Assembly: GCF_947179515.1 (NCBI RefSeq)
Contig: NC_067481.1
Location: forward strand, 86,615,547-86,679,546
Length of the DNA stretch: 64,000 bases
From: Apodemus sylvaticus
Lineage: Eukaryota; Chordata; Mammalia; Rodentia; Muridae
Reading direction: 5' to 3'
Below the pieces are notes generated by a model, which worked only from the letters and a program-made list of their open reading frames with translations, ran no database searches and was not told the DNA's origin. Positions 34,326 to 45,139 of this stretch are shown here, one piece after another; position 1 is the stretch's first letter; the number at the start of each line of letters is the position of its first letter. Position numbers and translations under genes: made by a program.

Positions 34326-34486
34326 TTTTCTTTTGTTTTGTTTTGTTTTTTTGAGACAGTGTTTCTCTGTGTAGCCCTGGCTGTCCTGGAACTTACTCTG
34401 TAGACCAGGCTGGCCTCAAACTCAGAAATCCACCTGCCTCTGCCTCCCAAGTTCTGGAATTAAAGGCATGTGCCACCACCATCTGG
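34326..34486 (-). mobile_element. B1 SINE in the left MaLR LTR, antisense, 17-bp TSD
   Basis: 'ttttttgagacagtgtttct', 'ccctggctgtcctggaactt', 'gtagaccaggctggcctcaa' and 'aaaggcatgtgccaccacca' form a full-length reversed B1. The TSD 'tggccaaggcaactctt' is perfect at 34309-34325 and 34487-34503. Several CpGs have decayed, so it looks older than the B1 at 17.7 kb. Confidence 0.97.
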
Positions 34487-36227
34487 TGGCCAAGGCAACT
34501 CTTATGAAAGAAATCTGGCCATAACTAGTAATCCTTCACAAGTAAAGCCTCTTCTTGATGACTAATAATTTGAATCTGTGGGCTCATGATAGCCAATCTT
34601 AATCAGACAACCAGCTTCCACTCTGTGTCCATCAGAGGCTGATAGTCATAAAGCAAAGTACATTTAGTTCATATTCCAATACCCCCATTGCCTTCCTTAG
34701 ACTTAACACTGCTTAAAGGTTCAAAGATCAAAGTCTCTTCTGACACTCAATGCAACCTCTGATGGCAACCCACCATAAAATCAAATTCTAAAAGCAGACC
34801 ACATACTTCCAACATACAACGGCATAGGAGATACATGGAAAGGGAACATAGTGAAGAAATAATGAACCAATGAAAGTCCTAAAACCAGAAGGGGAAATTC
34901 CAAATTCTTCATGTCATTGTCTGATGTCAAAGTGTTCTTCAAATCTCCAGCTCTTCCAGCTTTATTGACCATAGCACACTTCACTCTTGGGCTATATCCA
35001 CACCTGATCTTCAGCTTTCTTTTGTAGGTAAAAGATTATGATTGTGGTTATCATCAATGTCTTGAGGTTTTAACATAATCCAGGCTTCACCTTCACAGCT
35101 TCATGCAATGCCTTCTTTAGAGCTCCATGCAGGGACACTCCTGATGCACTCATAGACTCAGCAGCTTTCTGTAGTCATGGAAGGAGATTCCACAACCACC
35201 TTTCTTGTATTGTTGAATCTGAAGCCTGAACTATATGGCATAAACAGTCACCTTCTGCTACTTCCTATTGTCAGAAGTGGTTTCTTTATTCAATTACATT
35301 TGTACCAGATATTGATCTTTCATTGTTTCCTTCAGTACTTAAACTTTTCTCTAACTTTTTTCCACAAGAGAAAGCTTACTGATGTGGTGTCTTGCTTGCC
35401 CTGAGTTTACCCCTTCTCCCTTTATTTCATTTAGGAACAGGTTTGTCTTTAAACTTTTTATCTCCTCAAGCAGCGGACTTTGCTCTAGCATTACAATTCT
35501 TGTTGTTTCTTTTCTTCTCAAACTGTACAATTTGAATTGTTTCTTGATCAGCTTGCTCCTTTTAATTGTAGATCTACATGAAAGTGATCTTTAATAACCA
35601 TGTGACCAAGTCAATACTAGGCTATATTGAAAATTCCTATGCCAATGTGATTAATCCTGTCTTTGATTTAGCTCAGGCAGATATTTAAGACAAGGACATA
35701 TAGCATCCACATTTTATGCCAAAATATCTCAAGAATGGTCTCTAGGTCATTTACTCACATTATTTCCCTCTGAAACTTCTTGAACTGGGCACTCACTGTT
35801 TAAATTGCCCTCAGCACTGTTTTCCCTGTTCCTATTAAGAGGGATCATTAAACTACCCTTAAACTATCCAACGGCTTTTCTAGTCCAAATTCCCCAAATA
35901 TCATATATTCCCCCAATAACAATGCATGATCTGTCCTGTCACAGGAATACCCTGCTCCCTCCTATGAATGCCTGTCTGAGTAGGCATTCTTTTGCTGTGA
36001 AAAGATACTATTACTAAGACAACTCTTATCAAAGAAAGCATTTAATTGGGATTGAGGGATTGTATAAGTTTCAAAGGTTCAGTTCCTTCATTGTAGGGAG
36101 CATGGTGGTATGTAGGTAGATATGGTGCTGGAGAAGTAGTTGAGAGTTTTGTATCCAGATCCATAGGAAGAAGGACAGCGACACTGGGCTGGCTTGGGAT
36201 TTTGAAACCTCAAAGACCACCCCAATG

Positions 36228-36624
36228 TACTGGCTAGTTTTATGTGTCAACTTGACACAGGCTGGAGTTATCACAGAGAAAGGAACTTTAGTTGGGGAAG
36301 TGCCTCCATGAGATCCAGCTGTAGGGCATTTTCTCAATTAGTGATCAAGTGGGGAGGGCCCCTTGTGGGTGGTACCAACTTTGGGCTGGTGCTCTTGGGT
36401 TCTATAAGAGAGCAGGCTGAGCAAGCCAAGGGAAGCAAGCCAGTAAGAAACATCCCTCCATGGCCTCTGCATCAGTTCCTGCTTCGTGACCTGCTTGAGT
36501 TCCAGTCCTGACTTCCTTTAGTGATGAACTGCAACATGGAAGTGTAAACTCAATAAACCCTTTCCTCCCCAACATGCTTCTTGGTCATGATGTTTGTGCA
36601 GGAATAGAAACCCTGACTAAGACA
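36228..36624 (+). mobile_element. LTR-like rodent repeat inserted in the right MaLR LTR, 7-bp TSD
   Basis: A 397-bp unit runs from 'tactggctagttttatgtgt' to 'accctgactaagaca', flanked by the 7-bp duplication 'cccaatg' (36221-36227 and 36625-36631). It has LTR-like anatomy: TATA-like 'ctataaga' at ~36400, AATAAA at ~36550, GT-rich sequence downstream. Well preserved. It is the same family as the split antisense copy at 13883-14726. Family name not assigned (MaLR-related or RMER-type). Confidence 0.8.
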
Positions 36625-36849
36625 CCCAATGACACACTTCTTTCAACAAAGCCCTTCCCCCCCTATTCTACCAAGGTCACACTTTCTAATCCTTCTTAAG
36701 TAGTGCTTTTTTCTGGAGACAAAGCATGCAACCTATGGTCCTCAATCTTATTCAAATGATCACAATACCCACAAGTCCAACATGATATAGTTGATTATGT
36801 ACTGATTTTCAAAAGTAGTGTATTTTAATTAATTTATATTAAATACATA

Positions 36850-36950
36850 TGTGACTGGGTCTCTACTGTATAGCACTTTCTGCCTTAGAATACTATATAT
36901 ACTAGGCTGACCCTAAAATCACAATTCCTCTATCTCCAATGTCCTTGATT
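36850..36950 (-). mobile_element. Possible degenerate B1-like SINE, antisense
   Basis: 'gtgactgggtctctactgta', 'gccttagaatactatatata', 'ctaggctgaccctaaaatca' and 'tgtccttgattcaaatgtgg' loosely follow a reversed B1. Weak. Confidence 0.42.
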
Positions 36951-37044
36951 CAAATGTGGCTTATTTTAAGTATTTACTGTACTATTTTTATTGCATCCAT
37001 GTACATTCATTATACATATATTTCAAAAGAGCAGTAAACATGCA

Positions 37045-37180
37045 GACCAGGGTTTTCTTATCCATTGATGCTGGATTTACAGGAGGTTGTGAGCCACCTC
37101 ATGTGGATGCTTAGAGCAGAACTTTGGTCATCTACAAGAGCAGTAGGTGATCCTAATTAGCTGAGACATCTCTCCTATTA
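37045..37180 (-). mobile_element. B2/B3-type tRNA-derived SINE, antisense
   Basis: 'ttacaggaggttgtgagcca', 'cctcatgtggatgcttagag', 'caagagcagtaggtgatcct' and 'gctgagacatctctcct' match, in order, the reverse complement of a B2-family SINE, with its tRNA-like head at the right. Confidence 0.77.
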
Positions 37181-37184
37181 TTAT

Positions 37185-37950
37185 TTTTGTTAAACACTTG
37201 AATTTTTAAAGTTGTTGACATTTTTAAGTGTTTAATTGATGTATGGTAGGTATGCATATTAACGAAATTCAATGTGGTTTTCTGAGTTATTTGTATATAA
37301 GGTAGTGACTTAAGCAACATTTATGATCTCACTGGTCAATGTAAGCAGAAAAGTGACAATACACAAATGTTCTCCCCAAGTACAGAGAAATGGCTTGTAG
37401 TGGGGTGATAGTTCATTATTTCTAAAACATCAATTAGGGTAGACTATCTTTATGGTTTTGAATTAAGGGAAGGATTTCAAATTAAAATTTCTATTAGGCT
37501 AAGTATTAATAAAGCAAAATTCTATTAAATTAATTTTCTATTAAATCCAGAAATCTTGCAGACATATTTAGAATTGAAGTATGGATTTAGGAAAAGAATG
37601 AACATAAAAAAGGTTAATGAATATCCAAATTCTGCATACTCAGGATGATTCCTGTGGGACCTTTACTCTTCTTAGGATTAATTTTTAACTATGGCTTAAA
37701 ATTATTTATCCTTACCTAATCCCACAAAAGGATTCATAAATCATATATTCTGTTTTATTATTTACTTGTGATATCCACTATTTGACTGATATAATATGGG
37801 CAACATGTTGCCTTCCTATATGCCCATATTGGACAAATCCATAAAAACATATTATAACTGGGATCACATTAATATGTACCACTTAAATATCCCTATATAA
37901 AATACTGTATATAGCATACCACTTTTCAAAGTTTGTATTTAACATGCTTC
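37185..37950. other. No assigned feature
   Basis: AT-rich DNA without recognised repeats. A short doublet 'ttctattaaat' occurs near 37520 and 37537. Confidence 0.4.
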
Positions 37951-37954
37951 AAAT

Positions 37955-38730
37955 CAAAATTTTATTATATTATTTCATGTTCCTCAACATAGCTAGATTC
38001 TTTCCACCATCATACACATACAATTTTATGTCCTTTCATTCAAAAAGGGAAAAAAATTCAAAATAGGCAAGTAAACAAAACAATAAGGACAAAAATGACA
38101 GAATGTAAAGCCCACAAAAACATGGAGTTAATTTTTTGTTGGCGAACTACTTGAAGTGTAGAAGATAAACCAGGGTCACTCTAGGGATTTTTTGGGTTTT
38201 TTTGTTTGTTTGTTTGTTTGTTTTGTTTCTTTTTTGTTGTTGATATTCTTGTTCTGTTGTTTTGAGAAAACTAATTTTCCTTTACTAAGCCGCTTCAATT
38301 AAAAATAAATTCTTAGTGGTAGGAGTTCTCATGTATTTCAGCTTCTTATACTGAGACTTTGTCTGTTTGAGCTTGTGTAGCTCTTATGCTTGCTATGATG
38401 GTGTCTGTGAGGACATATATGAATCAGTTGTTTTGTGGTGTCATCTACCATTTCTGGCTCTTACAACCCTCTTCTCCATTGAGCTTTGAATTTTAAGGGT
38501 AGGCATTACCATTATGGCTGAGTGCTCCTACGTTTTCATTCTCTGCACATTTTCTAGTTGTTGATCTCTTTACTAATCAGCATCTACTTCAAGCAGAAGC
38601 TTCTATGATGAGGTGTGCTTTAATTTATGGGTATTGTAAAATGTCTAGAGCCATTTTCATTGCTATATTTAACATAGTGATAGTACTTAGTTTTTCTCTA
38701 GGCCTGTGACCTATATAGCCTCAGGTAAAA
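37955..38730 (-). mobile_element. Lx-type L1 3' UTR, antisense
   Basis: Order of reversed Lx 3' UTR blocks: 'caattttatgtcctttcatt', A-rich part, 'catggagttaattttttgtt', (GTTT)n, 'tttgtctgtttgagcttgtg', 'tctaccatttctggctctta', 'gctgagtgctcctacg', 'ctctgcacattttctagttg', 'ctacttcaagcagaagcttc' and 'tttttctctaggcctgtgac'. Old and diverged. Confidence 0.75.
38188..38240. repeat. (GTTT)n-rich simple repeat
   Basis: 'tttgtttgtttgtttgtttg' flanked by T-rich sequence. Plus strand is G/T only. Confidence 0.93.
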
Positions 38731-38879
38731 AAAAAACTGATTTAAATGAATTCACAATATAATAGAGGAGATAATGCTACATCTAGACATGATACAAAGT
38801 AAAATCTTTACTACTAGGAATTTGTTATAACTCATTGAGTATTTAGTCAAAGATATCCAATAAACCTTTTAATCATCCC

Positions 38880-39290
38880 AGTCTAAAACTAAGGCTATGG
38901 GTTACTTTCTATAACCTGATCATAAGGCCCTATTACTGAAGTGACAGCTTTCTTGAGTCATTGAATATAGATCAATCCAGCTGTTAACTTTATCCCTACT
39001 GAATAGCATTTATGGTGCTTTTAGATATTTCATATACTACCAGAGGTAAAATACTACCATCTATGTCACCCAGCTACAAATCCTGCTGCCTGTAATATAG
39101 AGTTTCCTGTAATATGTATTTGTGCAACAGTAGCACAATGCTATGTGATAATCACTATATGAGTGCATTTAAGGTCTACTCCATGAGAAGGAGCCCAGAC
39201 CTGATACTACTAGCAAAACACTCTTAAGTCATAACAACAGAATAAGATTGAGAGTCTAATTAGGGAACTGATGATATCTGAGTGGTTTGC
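38880..39290 (+). mobile_element. L1 (Lx-type) 3' UTR fragment, sense
   Basis: Blocks in order: 'aaggccctattactgaagtg', 'catatactaccagaggtaaa', 'tcacccagctacaaatcctg', 'tgcatttaaggtctactcca', 'tgagaaggagcccagacctg'. These follow a sense Lx-type 3' UTR. It lies head-on to the antisense copy at 37955-38730. Confidence 0.65.
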
Positions 39291-39336
39291 ATGCACATTG
39301 GCATATAACAACCAATAGCAAAAAGGATTTGTGTGT

Positions 39337-39338
<2 letters not shown>

Positions 39339-39422
<84 letters not shown>

Positions 39423-39482
39423 CTGTATGTGCATGTGTTTGTGCATGTATGTGTATATGTATACATGTGTATATATGTGTAT
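39339..39482. repeat. Compound (TA)n(TG)n microsatellite
   Basis: About 24 TA units pass into about 17 TG units at ~39386, then a degenerate 'tgtatgtgcatgtg' tail to ~39482. The frames here (YIYI / THTH peptides) are artefacts. Confidence 0.98.
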
Positions 39483-39484
39483 TT

Positions 39485-40058
39485 AAGGATAACAAGAGCT
39501 TAAGCAAGGTTAGCAAACAACTTGAGCACCTTTCAAAAGTCTAGTTTTACGTTTTTGGATTTATAATTAAGACATACTCATTGAAATAAAAAGAAAAGTT
39601 ATAGGTAAATATATTAAGTTCTTATCTCTATTTGTACTCCCAACTGTTCTATGCCAGACACTATGTACGTTTCAAGAGTGAGGAAAGCCATTATTTGTTT
39701 TTGCTGTTGTTTTTCTCATGTTCTGTAACATAATAAGTAAATCTTTTCCTATTGTTAAGTGCTCATTATTAGGAAATAGAGATTTCAAATTTTTTTATAT
39801 GGACAATTTTCTGAAAACAAAAGTTAATATTTTCTGTTCCTTAAAAACTCCAGTCAAAAGGATTGGGATCAATTTTTTTTCTTACTCAGCTTAGTTTGAC
39901 CTCATACCTGTTCATGTAGTTTAAAAATCCTTGACGATATGACAGATTTAAAGGCAGGGCCAATACTATAAGGAATATTTTACACTCAAGGCAAAGAACA
40001 ATTTGTGGCTCTAAATGCATTTTCTTATTAAGCTCTTATTAAGCTACTATCAACTCTT
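39485..40058. other. No assigned feature
   Basis: Single-copy AT-rich sequence. A short repeat '(c)ttattaagct' lies at ~40023-40044. Confidence 0.4.
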
Positions 40059-40076
40059 TAAAATGCAAGATAGCCT

Positions 40077-40200
40077 GGCAGTAGTGGTGCATGCCTTTAA
40101 TCTCAGCACTTGGTCGGCAGAGGCAAAAAGATTACTGAAGTGGAGGTCACTCTGCACCAATAAATAAATAAATAAATGAATAAATAAATAAATAAATTAT
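40077..40200 (+). mobile_element. Truncated B1 with (AAAT)n tail, 17-bp TSD
   Basis: B1 left half ('ggcagtagtggtgcatgcct', 'ttaatctcagcacttggtcg', 'gcagaggcaaaaagattact') followed by an (AATA)n tail of ~10 units. Perfect TSD 'aaaatgcaagatagcct' at 40060-40076 and 40201-40217. Confidence 0.88.
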
Positions 40201-40239
40201 AAAATGCAAGATAGCCTATTGTTAGATAGTATCTCCAAT

Positions 40240-41336
40240 ACTATCCCAAAAGGACATGCATGCTATGTACTCACTGATAAGTTGATATTAACCTAGAAGT
40301 TCAAAATACCCATGTTATAACTCATGAGTCATAGGAAGCTTAACAAGAAGGAGGTCTTAAGTTTGCACACCTGAGACCCACTTAGAAGGGTGACTAGAAT
40401 AATCATGGGAGGCAGATGGAGGGAGAAAACTATTTGGAAGAAGGGAAGAGGGAGGGGAAAAGGATCAAGTATGGGGAGAAACAGGAAGGACACCAGGAGA
40501 ATGAATTGAAATATGCATCAGTGAGGGTTACAGGGCAGGGGGAACCTCTAGAAAGTCCCATAGACCTAGGATGTGAGAGGCTATGAGGACTCAATGGGGC
40601 ATGATCTTAGTTGAAATACTTAACAGTGGGAAGAGACCACCTCCCATAGACATGGTTCCCAGGTGGAGGTAGGGGGCCATCCATCCACCTTCAAAATTTC
40701 TAACCTTCCTGTCTAAAATAAATGCAGGAACAAAAATGGAGCAGAGAATAAAAGAAAGGTGAGTTACCAGCCCAACTTGTGATCCAGTCCATGCTTGCAT
40801 ACCAAATCCTGACACGATTACTGAGGCCATATTGTGTGAGCAGGTAGGAACCTGGCAAGGAAGTGCTCTTAGAGGCTCTACAAGAAGCCAGCTGAGACAA
40901 ATACAGATGCTTTTAGCCAACCATTGCATTGAGGTCATGAACCAATATAGAAGAGGTAGAGGAATGACTGAAGGAGCTGAAGGAAATTGCCACCCAGTAG
41001 GAAGAACAACAGTACCTACTAATCCTGACCCCTTAGAGCTTCCAGAGATTAAGCCAAAAGCCAAGGAGCCCTACCTTGACTGCTTTATGGCCCAGGAAAT
41101 GTGTAACAGAGGACTGCATTGCATGCCTTCAGTGGGAGAGGATGCCTTTAATTCTGTGGAAAGGTGATGTCCCAGGGAAGATGGATGCTGGTGGGGATGA
41201 AGTGGGTGTGGGTGGATGTAAAGGTAGGGGAGCACCCACTCAGATGTAGGGGGAGAGATATGGAGTGAAGAACTCTGGGAGGGGGTACAGGGAAGTGGGT
41301 AACCTTTGGAATGTAAATAAATAAAATAATAAAAAA
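40240..41336 (+). mobile_element. L1 (Lx-type) ORF2 end and complete 3' UTR, sense
   Basis: Starts with the ORF2 terminus ('gcatgctatgtactcactga', 'taagttgatattaacctaga') and continues through a ~1-kb 3' UTR ('ggaggcagatggagggagaa', 'tatgaggactcaatggggca', 'cccaggtggaggtagggggc', 'ggtggggatgaagtgggtgt', 'gatatggagtgaagaactct') to 'cctttggaatgtaaataaat' and an A-rich tail. The 157-codon minus frame inside is a shadow without features. Confidence 0.87.
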
Positions 41337-41408
41337 ATAGAAGTCTAATACCAACAATTTAGTCCAGGACATGTAATCATTTAGAACAACACAAAATGAA
41401 CTCAGTAT

Positions 41409-41409
<1 letters not shown>

Positions 41410-41445
<36 letters not shown>
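41410..41445. repeat. (TG)n microsatellite
   Basis: Pure TG run of ~18 units. Confidence 0.98.
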
Positions 41446-41447
<2 letters not shown>

Positions 41448-41449
41448 AA

Positions 41450-44180
41450 AGGCAATATATTTGGTTGAGGTCATGGGAATTGTTTGGTCTGCTGAGTAAA
41501 TGAGAGTGACATACACACAGTAATCATGGCTGAAATTCTCAATTATTAAAAAATTAAATTTAATGATATAAGTCTGAGAAAATCAAATGGTCAAAAGTAC
41601 TTCATTTGGACCACTAGTTTTCCGGTTTTCTGGTCACTGTGTCTTAAATGATAAGCTCTCCTTTAAAGACATATTTTTTTCCTATTTTGTTCTCAAGATT
41701 TCAGTTGCTTATCTCACTTTTCTATGACCCAGAATTCTTCTTTCCAGCCATCTGGTCTTACATTTAGACTCAAATAACCTACTGCCTGCTGTTTTTTCTT
41801 TGTCCCTGGCCTTTATTTCTCATTCATTGAAAAGATGTGACAAATTAACTTGAACTGGTTTTAACATATTTTTATAACTGGTTGAATGGAGAATTGATCA
41901 TTGGATAGATTAGCTTCAAACCTGTCATCTGAGTCCTCTACTTACTGAACTGTTGCTGGAAAAGGTGACCTTAACCTGAGGAGGGGTAGACTTTTAAGTA
42001 CTAATGTCCATTTTCAAGGTCTAACTATCATTCTTTTTTCAGGTGTAACAAGAATTTGTAACCATAAATCAAAACAATAACTGCACCGGCTTTATAATTC
42101 TTCCATGCTGTCAAGTTGTATTCTAGTAGCTACCAGAAGGAAAACGATACATCTAAGAAAGATTTTTCTGTGTGCATGAATAGAGAGGGCTTTTTAAATT
42201 TGATATGTAAGTGTATACTTTATATAGCCTTCTTAGCCTTTATGAGTTTCCAAAAAGATCAATTGTATCTGCAGAGCCTGAATCATTTGGAAATCAGTGA
42301 ACTCCATCTTAAGCACTGGGAATGCTCTTCAGAGTTCCCACTCACCCTAAGAACCATACTATGTATGTAACATAGTAACTAATAGTTACTATAAGAACCA
42401 TAGTAACTATTGTAGCTCCTATGTTTTCAAACCCAACAGCTATGAGGAAGAAAATGACTCACCTGTGCAAGTTGAAGGACTATGAACATGGTCCATCAAA
42501 ATTCTAAGGCACATAATTGAAATATAAATCAGAATTTATTCTGTGCAACAAATTTGCATGGACATCAAGGATAAATTTTATTCTCATTCTATCTTTTTAT
42601 CTTTGGTCTAGTCATGTTTGAGCATGTGGAAGCTCCAAGCACCCTATGAATGCAAATATTTACTGTGCTTGAGTGCAACAGAATAAGAAGTCTAAGGAAG
42701 TAAATGCATTGTGCTGTTCAGAATTTAAAGTAAATATTACATAAAGGGAACATAATTCATTCTTTGTTTTCCTACTAGATAAGGAAAAAATATACAGTGA
42801 AACAACTTAAGATATGGTAGTTATAATACATTTAGCATAATGGCTTAAACACATTTACTCTGTGGGAAATATTCCTATGATAATAAGGCAATGTGAAAAA
42901 CTGCCTGTGATAAAAATAAAATATGAATGCACAGATAACTCAGAATCTATCATGCCACAATACAAGACCCAATGTAATATCATAAAATGCATTTATTCAC
43001 AATATATACAATGTGAAATATTATTAAGTAAATATCAGTACGTAATTCCATTGAGTCCTTTATGGCTGTTTTCTAAAGTAATAAGCTGAGTATTTAATAA
43101 GTTCAAAGTATTTTGCCCTACTCTACTGCCTCAGGTTTTGAATTTAAAGGCCCTTACATCTTACAAAGCCAGCATGCAAATAAGCACTAGCTTAGCCATC
43201 AAAACACATTAATCCGCTGCAGCATATACTGTCTGAGTGCGTTCAGGCTCTACTGATAATGCTAACTTTCTGACTCTATGTGAAATTGCGGCAAAGAAAG
43301 TTTGCCAACCAGAATGCTCAGATGTGAGGCTGTTTGAACAGCTTTATTAGCACCCCTACTGTGGCAAACCGCATTATGTGCCCACTTGGGATCCACTTGC
43401 TTTGTGTGTCTTGCTTAGAGTAACCTGCCTTGGCTCATGGTGGATGATGTATAATGATTGGGATAACTCAATGAACAGAATTCAGTCCCTTGCTTTGACA
43501 TAGCCCCTTAAAAATAATAAAAATAAAGTTGATCTCAAGACCCAGATAAGTTAATGAGACTCAGGAGAAAGTCTTTTGCAGGAAATGGGGTGTCTCTCTT
43601 GGTAAATCAGTGCTGACATAAGCTGTACCTTTCCTCATTTGTGAAGGGAACAATGCCATGATGTCAGGCTTTGCAGCAACTGTTGTGAGACACAGTAAAG
43701 ATAAAAAATAGAGAGACTGTCGGCATGCCAATTACAGCAGTTTGTAAAGATCAGACAATTAATTTCTAACACTCACATAGCTTCATTTACTTAACAAAAA
43801 TTATGTGACTTACAAGGACAATTTCTGACAGTTCCCTCCCCACGATTAGGTTCTATGACTTTAAAACTGCCCAGAAGAATTCTTCACCATGAAAATTTTT
43901 TTTTTACAGAACTGCTGAGGAGCCCATATGCAGAATTTAGGAACCAAAGACACACCTATCAGTGACTCCAAAGTCTGCAATATGCTAGAGCTACCCATTT
44001 AGCGTGGTCCAGCTTTCCACTTCCCTGGCCTTGTTTATCTCTTTTATCCTCCTTTAGCCTTTCACACTGAACTCTCAGATTCTGGATAAAAGTGTTCACA
44101 GACTCTGTGGTTGATTGTATTGTACAGTTAAGAAGATTGGGATTAGGATTACCAGAGTGCACAGAGATGGGGGCTAAAGA
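41450..44180. other. Single-copy, repeat-poor DNA
   Basis: No recognised repeat. Near 42373-42400 an imperfect palindrome built on 'atagtaact/agttactat' could form a hairpin. The block resembling conserved non-coding DNA at 43160-43850 is listed separately. Confidence 0.45.
43160..43850. other. Candidate conserved non-coding element
   Basis: Repeat-free, balanced composition, with CpGs retained in an AT-rich, CpG-depleted setting ('taatccgctgcagcat', 'tgagtgcgttcagg', 'gaaattgcggcaaag', 'ggcaaaccgcattatgtg'). Motifs such as 'gacaattaatttc', 'tgataatgctaac' and 'ttgggataac' occur. The texture suggests constraint; this was not tested. Confidence 0.35.
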
Positions 44181-44184
44181 ACTG

Positions 44185-44545
44185 TACAAAGAATCAACAA
44201 AACCATAAATTGGTTCTTTAAGAAAATCAGCAAGACAAACCCTTAGCCAAGTTAACAAAAGGACACATAGATAATATCCAAATTAACACAATCAGAAATG
44301 AAAAGGGATACATAATAACAGGACCTGAGGAAATTCATAAAATCATCAGATCCTACTACAAAAACTTATACTCAACAAAACTGGAACATCTAGATGAAAT
44401 GGATGATTTTCCAGACAGATACCATGTACCAAAGTTAAGCCAAGAACAGTTACCTGTTCTAAACAGGTATTAAACAGTCCCATAACGCCCAAGGAAATAG
44501 AAGAATTTATTATAAACTTCCCAAACAAAGAAAAAAATAGAGAGG
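44185..44545 (+). mobile_element. Internal L1 ORF2 fragment (between endonuclease and RT domains)
   Basis: 'ggttctttaagaaaatcagc', 'ccaaattaacacaatcagaa', 'atgaaaagggatacataata', 'aaatcatcagatcctactac' and 'cccataacgcccaaggaaat' correspond in order to the linker region of ORF2. Multiple stops. Lacks both ends of an L1. Confidence 0.87.
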
Positions 44546-44639
44546 ACTAGATCTTCTTGTCTATGATATCAACCAAAAATTATGAAAACATATACTATTT
44601 CTTGAGTATGAGATTCTCTGATACTAACTTTTAATGGTT

Positions 44640-44702
44640 TTTCTTCTTCTTTCATTCTTTCTTTCTTCATCTTTCTTTTTCCTTCCTTCCTTTCTCTTCT
44701 TG
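44640..44702. repeat. (TTTC)n/(CTT)n pyrimidine-rich repeat
   Basis: 'ttcttcttctttcattcttt' and 'ccttccttcctttctcttct' units. Confidence 0.9.
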
Positions 44703-44739
44703 AAAGATTGGGGACTTAATATATTGTATCATATTTCCT

Positions 44740-45135
44740 GGATTGATGAAAGATTCCACAACCAGGGTGACTTAATGTAACTGAAATTTATTTCTCACAA
44801 TTCTAAAACAAAAGATAAGAAATCACTTGTCAGTTGGTCAATGTTGCAACCAAAGCCTCTAGGGGAAAATTTGTTTCAGGCCCTTTCAGTAGCTCACAAG
44901 TCTTAGCTTGTAGATGCATCATTCCAACCTTTGTATCTTGCATCACGCATTGTGTTCCCTGTAAATTTTCTTTCTGTATCATTTACCTTCATATTCGGAA
45001 AACGATGACTTTGAATTAGAGCCTAATATCCTGATCCTAATTATGTCTGCAGAAGCTCTATTTTCTCTTTGAACAAGTTCACAGCCACAGCTATTGGGGC
45101 TTAGCATGTCAACATATGGCTTTGCAGTACCATTT
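44740..45135 (-). mobile_element. MLT1-type ERVL-MaLR LTR, antisense (ancient)
   Basis: Follows the reversed MLT1 order: 'gaaatttatttctcacaatt', 'aaagcctctaggggaaaatt', 'agcttgtagatgcatcattc', 'ttatgtctgcagaagctcta' and 'acaagttcacagccacagct'. This family predates the rodent radiation, so this is among the oldest insertions in the window. Confidence 0.77.
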
Positions 45136-45139
45136 TGCA

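Larger units (their letters stand above)
34278..36785 (-). mobile_element. ERVL-MaLR (MT-type) provirus-like element 2, antisense, with nested insertions
   Basis: The left LTR (34278 to about 34640) is recognisable as 'ttagtgttatattgctgtat', 'ggccaaggcaactcttatga', then, after loss of its middle, 'ctaataatttgaatctgtgg'. The internal region (about 34640-35980) contains 'acttaacactgcttaaaggt', 'agtctcttctgacactcaat', 'cacatacttccaacatacaa', 'atccaggcttcaccttcaca' and 'ctccatgcagggacactcct', the typical MaLR internal order. The right LTR (35982-36785) runs from 'ggcattcttttgctgtgaaa' to 'cacacttctttcaacaaagc' and 'ctaatccttcttaagtagtg'. It was disrupted later by a B1 (34326-34486) and an LTR-like element (36228-36624). 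There is no intact retroviral gene; MaLRs lack them. Confidence 0.8.

Noticed and set aside
37045..37180. tRNA gene on the minus strand
   Set aside because: Part of a B2-type SINE.
39210..39544. Overlapping frames encoding THTH/YIYI and CVCV peptides
   Set aside because: Microsatellite translation artefacts on both strands.
40591..41064. 157-codon minus-strand frame
   Set aside because: Lies wholly inside a sense L1 3' UTR.
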